Source: JABDQZ01 sp050049775
GTDB taxonomy: Bacteria; Pseudomonadota; Gammaproteobacteria; Chromatiales; Chromatiaceae
Direction of reading: 5' to 3'
Length of the DNA stretch: 45,038 bases
NCBI GenBank assembly: GCA_050049775.1
Contig: JASFVP010000029.1
Location: 1 to 45,038, forward strand
Position 1 is the stretch's first letter; each line of letters begins with the position of its first letter. The notes beneath the pieces were generated by a model. That model ran no database searches, was not told the DNA's origin, and worked only from the letters and a program-made list of their open reading frames with translations. This document shows, one piece after another, positions 1 to 8,178 of the stretch. Both the position numbers and the translations under genes were made by a program.

Positions 1-2
1 CG

Positions 3-326
3 CCGTTTATTGCAATTTTGCGCGATCTGGCGAGCAAAGATGCGCTCGAAGATCATCGGCTGTTATTCTCCAACAAAAGTCCGGCGGATATCATCTGTGC
101 AAAGGAATTGCGCCATTACCTGGGTGGTCACTGCAAGTTCATCTGTACTGGCGACGCTGATGCACACTGTGAAAAGCAGCGCATCGATACGCAATACCTG
201 CGCGAGAACATTGATGACTTTGAGCAGCATTTTTATCTATGTGGTCCGCCGGGGTTCATGGATGCCATCACTGAAGCTCTCAAATCCCTGGGTGCGGATC
301 CTCAATCACTTGTATTCGAACAGTAG
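3..326 (+). CDS. Flavin/ferredoxin reductase, C-terminal NAD(P)-binding part (5' end outside window)
   Basis: Only the last ~107 residues are present; the reading frame is open from base 3, so the start lies outside the window. The visible part begins with PFIAILRDL, which fits the loop after the nucleotide-binding glycine motif of ferredoxin-NADP+ reductase-type enzymes (usually GxGxTPF), and ends with FYLCGPPGFMDAI, the conserved CGPxxxM segment of the NAD(P)H domain, followed by a short C-terminal tail. Such modules move electrons from NAD(P)H to flavin and on to an iron-sulfur or haem partner. The partner and substrate cannot be told because the N-terminal domains are missing. chaB follows 15 bp downstream. 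Confidence 0.8.
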   Translation, partial: PFIAILRDLASKDALEDHRLLFSNKSPADIICAKELRHYLGGHCKFICTGDADAHCEKQRIDTQYLRENIDDFEQHFYLCGPPGFMDAITEALKSLGADPQSLVFEQ

Positions 327-341
327 GCAAGGGGAGGGCAT

Positions 342-572
342 ATGCCGTACCAATCAATTGACGAGCTACCCGATTCCGTCAGGGACAACCTGCCCAAACA
401 TGCCCAGGAGATTTACCAGGCGGCGTTTAACTCGGCATGGGATGATTATGCCAGTCCGAAAGACAGGCGTGGCGATGCATCGCGTGAAGAAGTGGCGCAC
501 AAGGTAGCCTGGACAGCGGTCAAACAGAAATATGAAAAGCATGGCGACCGCTGGCAGAAGAAGTCCGATTGA
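342..572 (+). CDS. chaB: ChaB family protein
   Basis: A 76-residue protein matching the ChaB family over its full length: it opens with MPYQSIDELPDSVRDNLP and has the family pattern of an acidic first half, HAQEIYQAAFNSAWDDY, and a basic lysine-rich tail. ChaB is named from its position beside the cation antiporter ChaA in E. coli, but its molecular role is not settled. Here it has no chaA neighbour; it lies 15 bp after a flavin reductase gene, with GGGGAGG just before the ATG, so the two are probably co-transcribed. Length is normal for the family. Confidence 0.85.
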   Translation: MPYQSIDELPDSVRDNLPKHAQEIYQAAFNSAWDDYASPKDRRGDASREEVAHKVAWTAVKQKYEKHGDRWQKKSD

Positions 573-1018
573 ACCATGACCGGCAGAGGCAGAATATACC
601 GGTGAAAGAAAAATAATCCTGCCGCTTGCTACAGCTTTGTACTGACCGTCACTCTTGTTTCGCAAAGCCGGTGCATTTCCCCCTGATGTGGAGGCGCATT
701 TGCGACACAAATCACTTACGCAGAACCGTGCTTCACTGTTGCAGCAATGATTTTCAGCTGCCGGCCGGGTGGCATCCCGTTTGCATCCAGTCTTTATGAA
801 AACGGACGAAAGTCCGGTTATCAATACTCAAAGATCGAAGTTCGGATTGGTAAAGACAAGCAAACCTACACAGCATGCCAGTTTCAAACGAAGGACTTGC
901 CCCTGTTCCCTTGGCTTGAAACAGCCATTTTTCAGCAATTCTCCCAAACAATGTTCCCAGTACGTTTTTTAACGAGAGGCTGGTTTTGGTTCTGCATGCA
1001 AATTAAGTGAAATTTTTT
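573..1018 (+). other. Non-coding stretch between chaB and the Cys-repeat gene
   Basis: About 450 bp with no convincing gene. Reading frames on both strands are present but have no ribosome-binding site and their products look like random translations. No strong rho-independent terminator is seen after chaB. The 3' edge leads into the ECF-type promoter at 1019-1046. Confidence 0.5.
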
Positions 1019-1046
1019 TGAACCGTTTCCCTGACTCTTGCGACAT
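1019..1046 (+). promoter_or_regulatory. Candidate ECF sigma promoter (TGAACC-N16-CGACAT)
   Basis: TGAACC at 1019-1024 and CGACAT at 1041-1046 with a 16-base spacer, preceded by a run of T. The same pair of elements is found at 5583 and 7630, always before genes of the same island. The GAAC-type -35 box is typical of ECF sigma factors. Likely served by the sigma factor at 5016-5585. Confidence 0.65.
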
Positions 1047-1106
1047 ACCCTCGAGCGCATCATTTTCGATGGCATTTTTAACCATTACTGCAAGAGGAAG
1101 AGAGCA

Positions 1107-1520
1107 ATGAAAATTTTATTACCCGTACTGGTGCTTCTGATGAGTGTATTGTCTTTCAACACCCAGGCGGCCAGTCCAAATGGGCCGAAGCCCACATGCC
1201 ACCAGCTTGGCGAAATCCCGGTGCTGGTCAACGGCATCTGGCAGTGCAAGGCCCCGGGTTTTGCAGCCAAGCCGCAACAGCAACGCAGTCAGACGAATGG
1301 GCCCAAGCCGAAATGTACCGTACTGGGTGAAATCCCGGTGTTCAAGAATGGCATCTGGCAGTGTCAGGCGCCGGCTCTGGCCGCTCCGCGTCAGGAGCAG
1401 CGCAGCCAGACTAACGGTCCGAAGCCACACTGCAGAATGGGTCTCTTGCCGGTGCTGGAAAACGGTTTATGGAGTTGCAAACAGCCTGGCAAGGCCATGC
1501 CGTCTCCGGCCGGACACTAA
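1107..1520 (+). CDS. Secreted protein with three Cys-containing repeats
   Basis: A 137-residue protein starting at the ATG at 1107, after a purine-rich site AGAGGAAGAGAG; an upstream in-frame start would put the signal peptide inside the protein. Residues 1-21 form a signal peptide (MKILLPVLVLLMSVLS, cut near TQAA). Three repeats of ~27 residues follow at about 25-51, 64-90 and 103-128, each NGPKPxC, then G-(E)-IPV or LLPV, then NGxWxC, giving Cys pairs C31/C47, C70/C86 and C109/C124 that probably form one disulfide per repeat. Linkers contain QRSQT. I recognise no named family. It has its own ECF-type promoter and its own terminator, so it is a single-gene unit of the sigma island. A motif like one repeat also occurs in the protein at 8179-8553. 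Confidence 0.8.
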   Translation: MKILLPVLVLLMSVLSFNTQAASPNGPKPTCHQLGEIPVLVNGIWQCKAPGFAAKPQQQRSQTNGPKPKCTVLGEIPVFKNGIWQCQAPALAAPRQEQRSQTNGPKPHCRMGLLPVLENGLWSCKQPGKAMPSPAGH

Positions 1521-1537
1521 GCGTTTGAGCCTGATGG

Positions 1538-1573
1538 CCCTGTGACGATCCTCGTCACAGGGTTTGGTTGTTG
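1538..1573 (+). terminator. Rho-independent terminator of the Cys-repeat gene
   Basis: An 11-bp perfect stem, CCCTGTGACGA (1538-1548) pairing with TCGTCACAGGG (1552-1562), loop of 3, followed by the T/G-rich tract TTTGGTTGTTG. It lies 18 bp after the stop codon. Confidence 0.8.
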
Positions 1574-1847
1574 TAATACGGACAGCTCAATTACGATGCT
1601 ATGGTTCGGTTTTACGGAAAGCCTTTTCATACGCACCTGGAGATGCTGCATAAAGAAGCCGGGCAACAGGCCGATGTTGGAATCGACTGGGTACAGGGTT
1701 GGCGGATGAATATTCTGTGCTTTTAGTCTACTTTAGAAAAATAATATTAAATATTGAATTACAAAGTAATTTCCTATTACCATGTCGGCTATTTTGAATC
1801 TTCCACACTACCTTGTCAGCACGGCGATGACTCACAGGACATACAGC

Positions 1848-3851
1848 ATGTATCGTTTCATTCTGCTTTCCATCGGGGCCATGTTTCTTTCTACCGGGGC
1901 AATTGCCGGGGACAGTGTTGAAATTATTTTCACCACTGACATTGAAAATAAAGAAATCGCGAGCCTGAATGTCGAACTGGGTGGCTATGATGTGACCCAC
2001 CTTAGTGAGATCGGCGATGGCAAGGCCGTTGTCCGGCTGGATGCGTCATTAAGCCCGGGCCAGTATACGGCAGTGGTATTGGCGTTTTACCAGAACGGCG
2101 AAATCCAGACGATTGCCGAGCAGACCGTGACGATAGGGGCGGCAGCGGGCGACCAGTGGCAATTCAATTCGACCCTGGAAACCAGTTATCGCACCGATCA
2201 AGACAATGACCAGGATTATTCGAATGTCAGGCGTTCGCACGGCAATGCCGGCCTGGATGGTCAGTACAGCCACCGTCAGGGCCAATGGACGGTCAGTGCT
2301 TCCGGGCAGGCGTTGTACGATTCCAATACCGAAGGCAGTGGCGTCAGCAACGAGTGGCAATTGCCGACTTACCGACTGGGTGCGGACTATGAAAACGATG
2401 CAGCACAATTTGGCTTCAGCCTGGGCGATTTTCAGATTGAAGCGGAAAACCTGCTTTACAGCAGTTACCAGCGCCGCGCTGTCGGGCTGACACTCAACAG
2501 CAAGTCCGGGCAGTTTACCGGCAAGGTGTTCAGCGCCGTCAGCGATGTCACCACGGCCTATGACGAGAACCTGTTGCCCAACGAATCGGCCAATCGCACA
2601 CTCGGCATGACCAGTCGATTCAGTCCGCTTGCCAATCAGCCGGACCGGCTGATCCTGAGCCTCGGCTATGTGGACGGCGAGGGCACCCTGACCGGCAGCG
2701 GCATTACCAATGCGGAACCGGGCACTGTTTACGGTGGAGATGCCTGGAACGCGGGGCTGGATTCCCTCTGGCTGGACCGGGCTTTATGGCTGCACCTCGA
2801 ATACGCGGGTTCGTCGTTCGACACCGACGGCATCGGCTTTGGCAACGGCAAGCAGGATGACGATGCTCACAAGATCATGTTGCAGGCCAGTTCATCCGGC
2901 CAATTGCCGATGCTTGGTTTTGATTACTGGAGTCTGACGCTGACCCGACAGCAGGTTGGACCGGATTTTTACAGCATGGCCAACCTGGTTTTGCCCGGTG
3001 ACATTCTGTCGGACCGTGCGACCCTGAACTTCATCAAGGGTGGTATGAACATTACCGCGGAAGTCGCCCGTGAAGTCGGCAATGTTGACGACCGTGTCGA
3101 TCGCGCCACGCAAACCATGCGTTACGCCGGTGTTGATCTGAATTATTCACCGGCCATCGACCCGCAAGGCAGGCCATGGTCGTTGCTGGGCATGCCGGTG
3201 TTGTCGGCTTACGCGCATGTTACGGATACGGCGCAGAAAGATTCTGACTCCCTCATCAACAGTATCGATGTCGACAATCGCGTGCATGAATACAATCTCG
3301 GTATCAGCTTCAATCACGAGAAATGGGGCTGGGGCCTGAGCCATACGCGCACCGAAACCGATGACGACTCTTTTGCAGTTTTCCAGAATGCGGTGGAGGT
3401 GTATACGCCGTCGTCTGATACCCGCAATGAGCTGTCCGTGTTGCAGTTCAACTGGTATCCGAATTCACGTTTGCGTCTCTCACCGATGTTGCAGTGGACC
3501 CGGTTTAAAGAACTGGACAACGGCAATACCAATGACATCTTCAACCTGGGCATCGACGCCTATGCGGAATTGCTGCCTGAAAAACTTATCCTGGATTTGA
3601 ACTATTCCGTCGATCAGAACGACACAGACTACACGGATCCGTTAATTGATGATTCCAGTTACGACAACTACACCGGAAACGTCAAATTGACCTGGAAAAT
3701 CGAGCAGCCCAAGGCGTCGCGCCCAGGTGCGGATCTTTTTATAAAAGGTAGTTTCGGCCGGCAGGAAGACAATCTGGCAGACAGCAGCATCGACAACTGG
3801 CAGCTGTATCTGGGTCTCGCCGTTTACTGGTCCGGCAATAACGACAGGTGA
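1848..3851 (+). CDS. Predicted outer-membrane beta-barrel protein
   Basis: A 667-residue exported protein. The ATG at 1848 is preferred over an in-frame ATG at 1782 because it is followed directly by a signal peptide (MYRFILLSIGAMFLSTGAIA) and has AGGA about nine bases upstream. Residues ~22-100 look like a small periplasmic beta domain; the rest shows alternating polar/hydrophobic stretches rich in Tyr, Trp, Asp and Asn with short turns, as in large outer-membrane barrels, and the chain ends in a strand-like LYLGLAVYW. No TonB box or plug was recognised. It is first of a tight run (6 bp to the next gene, which abuts the sigma gene), so it may be the surface part of the sigma system, either a sensor or an export pore; that role is inference. 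No ECF-type motif was found before it. Confidence 0.7.
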   Translation: MYRFILLSIGAMFLSTGAIAGDSVEIIFTTDIENKEIASLNVELGGYDVTHLSEIGDGKAVVRLDASLSPGQYTAVVLAFYQNGEIQTIAEQTVTIGAAAGDQWQFNSTLETSYRTDQDNDQDYSNVRRSHGNAGLDGQYSHRQGQWTVSASGQALYDSNTEGSGVSNEWQLPTYRLGADYENDAAQFGFSLGDFQIEAENLLYSSYQRRAVGLTLNSKSGQFTGKVFSAVSDVTTAYDENLLPNESANRTLGMTSRFSPLANQPDRLILSLGYVDGEGTLTGSGITNAEPGTVYGGDAWNAGLDSLWLDRALWLHLEYAGSSFDTDGIGFGNGKQDDDAHKIMLQASSSGQLPMLGFDYWSLTLTRQQVGPDFYSMANLVLPGDILSDRATLNFIKGGMNITAEVAREVGNVDDRVDRATQTMRYAGVDLNYSPAIDPQGRPWSLLGMPVLSAYAHVTDTAQKDSDSLINSIDVDNRVHEYNLGISFNHEKWGWGLSHTRTETDDDSFAVFQNAVEVYTPSSDTRNELSVLQFNWYPNSRLRLSPMLQWTRFKELDNGNTNDIFNLGIDAYAELLPEKLILDLNYSVDQNDTDYTDPLIDDSSYDNYTGNVKLTWKIEQPKASRPGADLFIKGSFGRQEDNLADSSIDNWQLYLGLAVYWSGNNDR

Positions 3852-3857
3852 TCGATT

Positions 3858-5015
3858 ATGAAAAGAAGTAACAGAAAATTCGGACAGATGTTTTATCGTT
3901 CCGGCCTGATTATGTTGAGCTTGCTGGGGCTGTTTGCCTCAGCACATCTCCAGGCGGCTGTGACCAGCGCTACGGGTGCATCCAGTACCAAGGTGCTGTA
4001 CGCCAACCGCAACAACACGGTGACGGTACGCTGGCATGTGACAACAACCACCGACCGGCGTTCGCTCATTGCGACGGTACCGAATACCGTGCCACCGGTA
4101 ACCCTCGCTGGCGGGATTACGCTGACGTCGGATTACACCACGGAGTCATTCTCCATTTCGGGCACCCAGGTGCAGACCTGGTTGAATGCCGGTTACCAGA
4201 CCATCATCATCCGCAGGAATTTTATTGATGGTGTCGGAGCGCCCGTCGGCGGCATCAATGCGGATGTGCGTTTGTCGCTGTCGAGCAGCAGCCTGACCGC
4301 GATCCGTGAAAGCAAGGAATTTGTCGTCCAGCGATTGCAGTTGCTGTTTCCCAATCAGGCCAGCATGACCGTGGTTGAACCCGGTGAACGGCTGCAGGCG
4401 CAGTTGAATGTCAGCTACAGCGGCCAGGGTGTGCTCGAAGGTGTCTGGCAGATTGCTGAACCGGGCAGTACCGAAGGCTTGCCCAATTACCGCAACCTCA
4501 TGCAGGTGCACCAGAACCTGACGAGTTCGCAGTTTAGCCGCTTGCTTAGCCCGCGCCTGCCAACGGACAAGTCTGGCCGCTACCTGTTGCGCTTCTGCAC
4601 TATCGATCGTGACCTAGACCAGGCGCGTGTTGCCGATAACTTCAGTTGCCCGGATGCTGCCGGCCGCGTGGTGGTTGCCTATCAGGTCATGGCGGCACGT
4701 ACCGCCAAGGCAGAGAGCATCGAGATTGCGCCGTTACAGAGCAAGATCGATGCGGCCACTGAATTCCAGTGGAGTGCGGTTGATGGTGCTGTGGTTTACC
4801 AGTTACAGATTTTCCAGAAGACGGCACAACAGGACGAAGTCTTCATCAGCGGCATGCTGTTACCGCAACAGTCTACCCATACAAAGCTCTCCAAGCTGGT
4901 ACTGGGTAAACTCATCGCCGGTCAGCAATATCTGTGGCGGCTTAATGCGCTCAACAGTAATGGCCAGGTCGTTGGCCAGAGTGCGACTGCCTTTATCCAG
5001 TATTCGACTGAGTAG
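3858..5015 (+). CDS. Secreted protein with a possible fibronectin-III-like C-terminal domain
   Basis: A 385-residue protein with an N-terminal signal peptide (basic start, then LIMLSLLGLFASAHLQA). The mature part is beta-rich: an N-terminal region to about residue 160 full of Thr/Val/Arg strands, a middle region, and a C-terminal ~95 residues (WSAVDGAVVYQLQIF ... QQYLWRLNALNSNGQVVG) with the look of a fibronectin-III-like fold. No catalytic motif is visible. It starts 6 bp after the barrel gene and its stop codon directly abuts the ATG of the sigma factor, so the three are almost certainly one transcript. A periplasmic adapter or partner of the barrel protein is a fair guess, not shown. Family not recognised by name. 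Confidence 0.7.
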   Translation: MKRSNRKFGQMFYRSGLIMLSLLGLFASAHLQAAVTSATGASSTKVLYANRNNTVTVRWHVTTTTDRRSLIATVPNTVPPVTLAGGITLTSDYTTESFSISGTQVQTWLNAGYQTIIIRRNFIDGVGAPVGGINADVRLSLSSSSLTAIRESKEFVVQRLQLLFPNQASMTVVEPGERLQAQLNVSYSGQGVLEGVWQIAEPGSTEGLPNYRNLMQVHQNLTSSQFSRLLSPRLPTDKSGRYLLRFCTIDRDLDQARVADNFSCPDAAGRVVVAYQVMAARTAKAESIEIAPLQSKIDAATEFQWSAVDGAVVYQLQIFQKTAQQDEVFISGMLLPQQSTHTKLSKLVLGKLIAGQQYLWRLNALNSNGQVVGQSATAFIQYSTE

Positions 5016-5585
5016 ATGACTGCATCCATGGAAGACCGTCTCTTGCTCGAACAGATTGCGTCAGGCAGGGAAGCTGCCATGGAAACCTTTTATCGACGCT
5101 ATTCAAACAATGTCTACGGTTTTGCCATGAAGACTTTGCATAATCCTGTCGATGCGGCCGAGATCCTCAATGAGGTTATGCTGGAGGTCTGGAAGAAGGC
5201 CAGCAACTATGCCGGCAAATCGAGTGTGAAAACCTGGTTGTTATCGATCACCCATCATAAGGCGGTTGATCTGGTGCGGCGTAACAGCCGTCACGATCAT
5301 GAAGATGAAACACATATCGATGAGTCCGCGCAAGGCATCGCCGGCTCCTTGCTGGACGGTGCATTGGCCGATGAAAGAGGTGTGTTCGTGCGTCAGTGCA
5401 TGGAAGGCCTGAGCCAGTCACACCGCCAGGTGGTGCACTTAACCTTTTTCGAAGAGTGCAGTTACCCCGAAATTGCCGAGACACTGGATATTCCACAAGG
5501 TACGGTCAAGACTCGCATGATGCACGCCAAGAAGAAACTGTTTGACTGCCTGAAAAAAATGCTTGGTATGGCTGCGAAAAAATGA
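5016..5585 (+). CDS. ECF-type RNA polymerase sigma factor
   Basis: A 189-residue sigma factor of the extracytoplasmic function group. Region 2 runs from about residue 20 to 90, with the core-binding helix FYRRYSNNVYGFAMKTL and the -10-recognising segment SSVKTWLLSITHHKAVDLV; region 4 covers about 125-180 with the helix-turn-helix CSYPEIAETLDIPQGTVKTR. The start abuts the stop of the preceding gene; an alternative ATG lies four codons inside. It is followed by a candidate promoter of its own type and then by its anti-sigma factor, an arrangement in which the sigma factor raises production of its inhibitor. Its likely targets are the three TGAACC/CGAC units in this island. Inducing signal unknown. 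Confidence 0.92.
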   Translation: MTASMEDRLLLEQIASGREAAMETFYRRYSNNVYGFAMKTLHNPVDAAEILNEVMLEVWKKASNYAGKSSVKTWLLSITHHKAVDLVRRNSRHDHEDETHIDESAQGIAGSLLDGALADERGVFVRQCMEGLSQSHRQVVHLTFFEECSYPEIAETLDIPQGTVKTRMMHAKKKLFDCLKKMLGMAAKK

Positions 5586-5611
5586 ACCTTTTTGTTTCCT
5601 GTCAACGACTA
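5583..5611 (+). promoter_or_regulatory. Candidate ECF sigma promoter (TGAACC-N17-CGACTA) before the anti-sigma gene
   Basis: TGAACC at 5583-5588, CGACTA at 5606-5611, spacer 17. It begins on the stop codon of the sigma gene and lies 31 bp before the anti-sigma ATG. It would let the sigma factor drive the anti-sigma and protease genes separately from the upstream operon, a negative feedback loop. Confidence 0.65.
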
Positions 5612-5642
5612 CAAGATATGAAACAGAAAAAGGATACATGTC

Positions 5643-6272
5643 ATGAATGAACAGCACCCGGATAAATCACTCGAGGAATTACTCCCCTGGTATGTCAACA
5701 ACACGCTCAGCGACAGCGAGCGGGAACAGGTGGAGCAATTTCTGCAACGCTCGCCCGAGGCGCAACAGGAAGTCGAACGCCTGAAAACCCTGCAACAGCG
5801 GGTGCGGCAGAACCAGGAAACCTTTGAAGGAACCGAGCTGGGCTGGCGGCGCTTGCAACGTGACATCAGGAAACAGGCACAACCGTCCGGGCAACGTTTC
5901 TGGTCTACCCGGATGAAACAGTTTGCCGCGGTGGCGGCAACCATCGTGATCGGCGTGCAAACCGCGTTGTTGTATGACCAGCAAAACAAGTTGGAGCAGG
6001 CGACACGACTGTTGTCGGGCAGTAGCGGCAGCCAGTCGGCAACTGCGGCGAACCAGCTAGTATTCCGACTCAAGTTCCGGCCCGACAGCCAGTGGCAGAA
6101 GGTCAATGAACTGGTCGATGCCATTGGTGGCAGAATCATCGATGGCCCCGGCGCGCTGGGTTTGCTGACGGTCAGTGTGGCTGCCGAACCGGACCAGGCA
6201 GAACAGCAGCGCCGACTGCTTGATCAGTTGCAGCAGCATCCGCTGGTTGAACATGTTCAGCCGGGTCATTGA
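5643..6272 (+). CDS. Membrane anti-sigma factor with pro-domain-like C-terminal domain
   Basis: A 209-residue protein in three parts. Residues ~1-75 form an acidic helical cytoplasmic domain with the pattern of anti-sigma domains (LEELLPWYVNNTLSDSERE), but without the zinc-binding His/Cys set of ZAS proteins. A single membrane helix lies at about 93-112 (QFAAVAATIVIGVQTALL). Residues ~138-209 form an exported domain with order beta-alpha-beta-beta-alpha-beta, including IGGRIIDGPGALGLLTV and ending VEHVQPGH. This matches the layout of subtilisin pro-domains (inhibitor I9 type) and closely parallels the pro-region of the adjacent protease. The gene overlaps the protease start by one base. It probably holds the upstream sigma factor inactive until its outer domain is bound or cut; that mechanism is inference. 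Confidence 0.85.
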   Translation: MNEQHPDKSLEELLPWYVNNTLSDSEREQVEQFLQRSPEAQQEVERLKTLQQRVRQNQETFEGTELGWRRLQRDIRKQAQPSGQRFWSTRMKQFAAVAATIVIGVQTALLYDQQNKLEQATRLLSGSSGSQSATAANQLVFRLKFRPDSQWQKVNELVDAIGGRIIDGPGALGLLTVSVAAEPDQAEQQRRLLDQLQQHPLVEHVQPGH

Positions 6273-7618
6273 TGGGACTGCTGCAGAAATTGTTGCTGGC
6301 CGGTGTGTTTTTGCATCTGCCGATACAGGCCGCAGACAGGACACAACTGTATGATGTCACCGGGCGGCCGATTAGCAGCGATGCACCCCGTTCGGATCCC
6401 ACGGCGGACGGGAGTGCGACGGATACTACCCGGGGCCAGGCGGGCGCAGCGCCGGTTATGCCATCCCGCAACGGGCCGGTTGAAACCGGGCAGGGAAGAC
6501 CGCTGGAGCGCAGTGGCAGTCTGTTGCAGCAAGCTTTGCCCGCACCACCCGAGTTGAATGCAAGCAAAGTCGTCGATCACGAGTCGGCGGTGATAAATGT
6601 CGAATTGTTGTTACTGAGTCCTTCGTTGGACGCTGCCGAGCAGCAACGGAAAGCACTGGCCCGCCAAGGCGTGAAAGTCAGCCGGCGGCAGATTCTCAAA
6701 GGGCTGGGCATGGTGCTGAGCACTTACAGGATTCCCCCCGATGTTGACCCAATCGCCTTTCTGGCTCAACTGCGCCAGGCATTGCCGCAAACGGTCATGG
6801 AATATAACCAGCGCTACCGATTACAGGGCCAGCGGGGTGAAGAGTATGCGACCGGATTGACCGGTTTGACAGACGTGAGCCATGCCACCGGTATTGAGGT
6901 TGCCATGCTGGATGCGGCGCTGGATCCGGACAACATTGCATTTCGCGGTAGCCAGCTGAATTACCAGGACGTTACAGGACGCAATCCCGGTCCGACCGAG
7001 CACGGTACCGCCGTGGCCAGTATCCTGATTGGCCAGGGCGATCCCGTTCAGGGTGTCTTGCCACAAGCCAGGCTGACGGCCATCAATATTTTTTTTCCGG
7101 ATGAAAACGGCGAACAGGAGACACGTACCGATTTCTGGCTCAAGGGTCTGGATCGGTTGGCGCAGCTGCAGCCGCGTCCCCGGGTGGTGAATATGAGTTT
7201 TGGTGGTGCGGAAAGCCGGCTGTTGCAAACAGCCATGCAACGGCTTGCGCGAGACATGCGTTTTGTTGCGGCCGCCGGCAATGGTGGTCCGCAAAGCCGG
7301 GTGATGTTTCCGGCTTCCATGGAGCAGGTGGTTGCCGTTACAGCTGTCGACCGCAAGAAGCGCATTTATCGGAATGCGCCGCACGACAGAAAAATTACAG
7401 TTGCCGCCCCGGGTGTCGATGTCTGGGTGGCAGGGCTGGAAAGTGGCTATTACGCGACGGGCACCTCATTTGCGGCTCCCTGGGTGACAGCGGCTGTTGC
7501 ACTGCAACTGTCAGGCAAGAAAAAAGACCTGAACGATTTATGGACCGGCTCGGAAGATCTTGGCGAGGCCGGTCCGGATGCGGTTTTCGGGCATGGCCTG
7601 CTGCAATACAAAAAATAA
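6272..7618 (+). CDS. Secreted subtilisin-like (S8) serine protease
   Basis: A 448-residue exported protease starting at the ATG that overlaps the anti-sigma stop (TGATG). Residues 1-20 are a signal peptide; ~21-100 is a low-complexity Pro/Gly/Ser region; ~105-183 is a pro-domain-like module (INVELLLL, RQGVKVSRR, LGMVLSTYRIPP). The catalytic domain follows: Asp214 in AMLDAALD, His244 in TEHGTAVAS, the oxyanion Asn337 in AAAGNGG and the nucleophile Ser399 in GTSFAAP. All four are intact, so it should be active. There is no membrane anchor or barrel, so it is periplasmic or secreted. Being encoded with the anti-sigma factor suggests it acts in the signalling itself, or on the small secreted proteins of the same regulon. 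Confidence 0.93.
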   Translation: MGLLQKLLLAGVFLHLPIQAADRTQLYDVTGRPISSDAPRSDPTADGSATDTTRGQAGAAPVMPSRNGPVETGQGRPLERSGSLLQQALPAPPELNASKVVDHESAVINVELLLLSPSLDAAEQQRKALARQGVKVSRRQILKGLGMVLSTYRIPPDVDPIAFLAQLRQALPQTVMEYNQRYRLQGQRGEEYATGLTGLTDVSHATGIEVAMLDAALDPDNIAFRGSQLNYQDVTGRNPGPTEHGTAVASILIGQGDPVQGVLPQARLTAINIFFPDENGEQETRTDFWLKGLDRLAQLQPRPRVVNMSFGGAESRLLQTAMQRLARDMRFVAAAGNGGPQSRVMFPASMEQVVAVTAVDRKKRIYRNAPHDRKITVAAPGVDVWVAGLESGYYATGTSFAAPWVTAAVALQLSGKKKDLNDLWTGSEDLGEAGPDAVFGHGLLQYKK

Positions 7619-7629
7619 AAAAATTTTTT

Positions 7630-7657
7630 TGAACCCTTTCAGGGATTAGTGCGACTA
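7630..7657 (+). promoter_or_regulatory. Candidate ECF sigma promoter (TGAACC-N16-CGACTA) before the CARDB gene
   Basis: TGAACC at 7630-7635 after a T run, CGACTA at 7652-7657, spacer 16. It lies just after the protease stop codon and 55 bp before the CARDB gene start. The surrounding bases (poly-T before, CCC after the -10 box) are also shared with the copy at 1019. Confidence 0.68.
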
Positions 7658-7712
7658 CCCGATAACAGCAGATAACTGCTGTCACAAACTTCAATTTCCA
7701 AGGAGAAATAAC

Positions 7713-8156
7713 ATGAAAATTTCAAAAGTATTCACTGGTATGGTTCTGGTTGGTGCGATGAGCGTACTTTCAACTTCCCTGTTCGCCGTTGAAAGAGCGG
7801 GTATGACACCGGCGCCAGCTTTCGGTGTGAAAGCGCCTGCCGCTCCCAAGCCTGACCTGACGATCATCAACCAGGGCAAGGTCGGCGGTACTGACAACCA
7901 GTTGATGGTGCAGATCAAGAACAACGGTGCAGATAATCCCCAAAGCTGTTTCTTGCAAGGTCTGAATTATGGCCAGGGTGGCGGCGGTGCGACCAGTCCG
8001 GTGCCGCCGATCAAGGCTGGCCAGACCGCCTGGGTCAAACTGACTTTTCATAAGGTACCGCCACGTACTGCCAGAATGAAGCTGATCGTCGATTACAACA
8101 ACAAGATCGCTGAGAGCAACGAGAACAACAACGTGCGCGCGTTCAACTGGAAATAG
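7713..8156 (+). CDS. Secreted CARDB-domain protein
   Basis: A 147-residue protein with a signal peptide (residues 1-25, MKISKVFTGMVLVGAMSVLS, cut near SLFA) and then one CARDB-type beta-sandwich: PDLTIINQG, IKNNGADNPQS, PIKAGQTAWVKLTF and the closing LIVDYNNKIAESNENNN, whose Asn-rich end is typical for the family. CARDB domains are adhesive or structural modules of secreted proteins in bacteria and archaea. AAGGAGAAATAAC before the ATG is a strong ribosome-binding site. The gene is first of a two-gene unit (22 bp to the next gene) under its own candidate ECF promoter and before a strong terminator, so it is probably strongly made when the sigma factor is active. Confidence 0.88.
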   Translation: MKISKVFTGMVLVGAMSVLSTSLFAVERAGMTPAPAFGVKAPAAPKPDLTIINQGKVGGTDNQLMVQIKNNGADNPQSCFLQGLNYGQGGGGATSPVPPIKAGQTAWVKLTFHKVPPRTARMKLIVDYNNKIAESNENNNVRAFNWK

Positions 8157-8178
8157 TGCCTGGTGAGAGGTGATTGCT

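Noticed and set aside
366..1010. Several frames on both strands downstream of and across chaB.
   Set aside because: They overlap chaB in antisense or lack start signals and family likeness.
1601..1726. A 41-codon frame after the first terminator, starting ATGGTTCGGTTTTAC.
   Set aside because: No ribosome-binding site, no recognisable product, and it lies between a terminator and the barrel gene. Possibly chance or a gene remnant.
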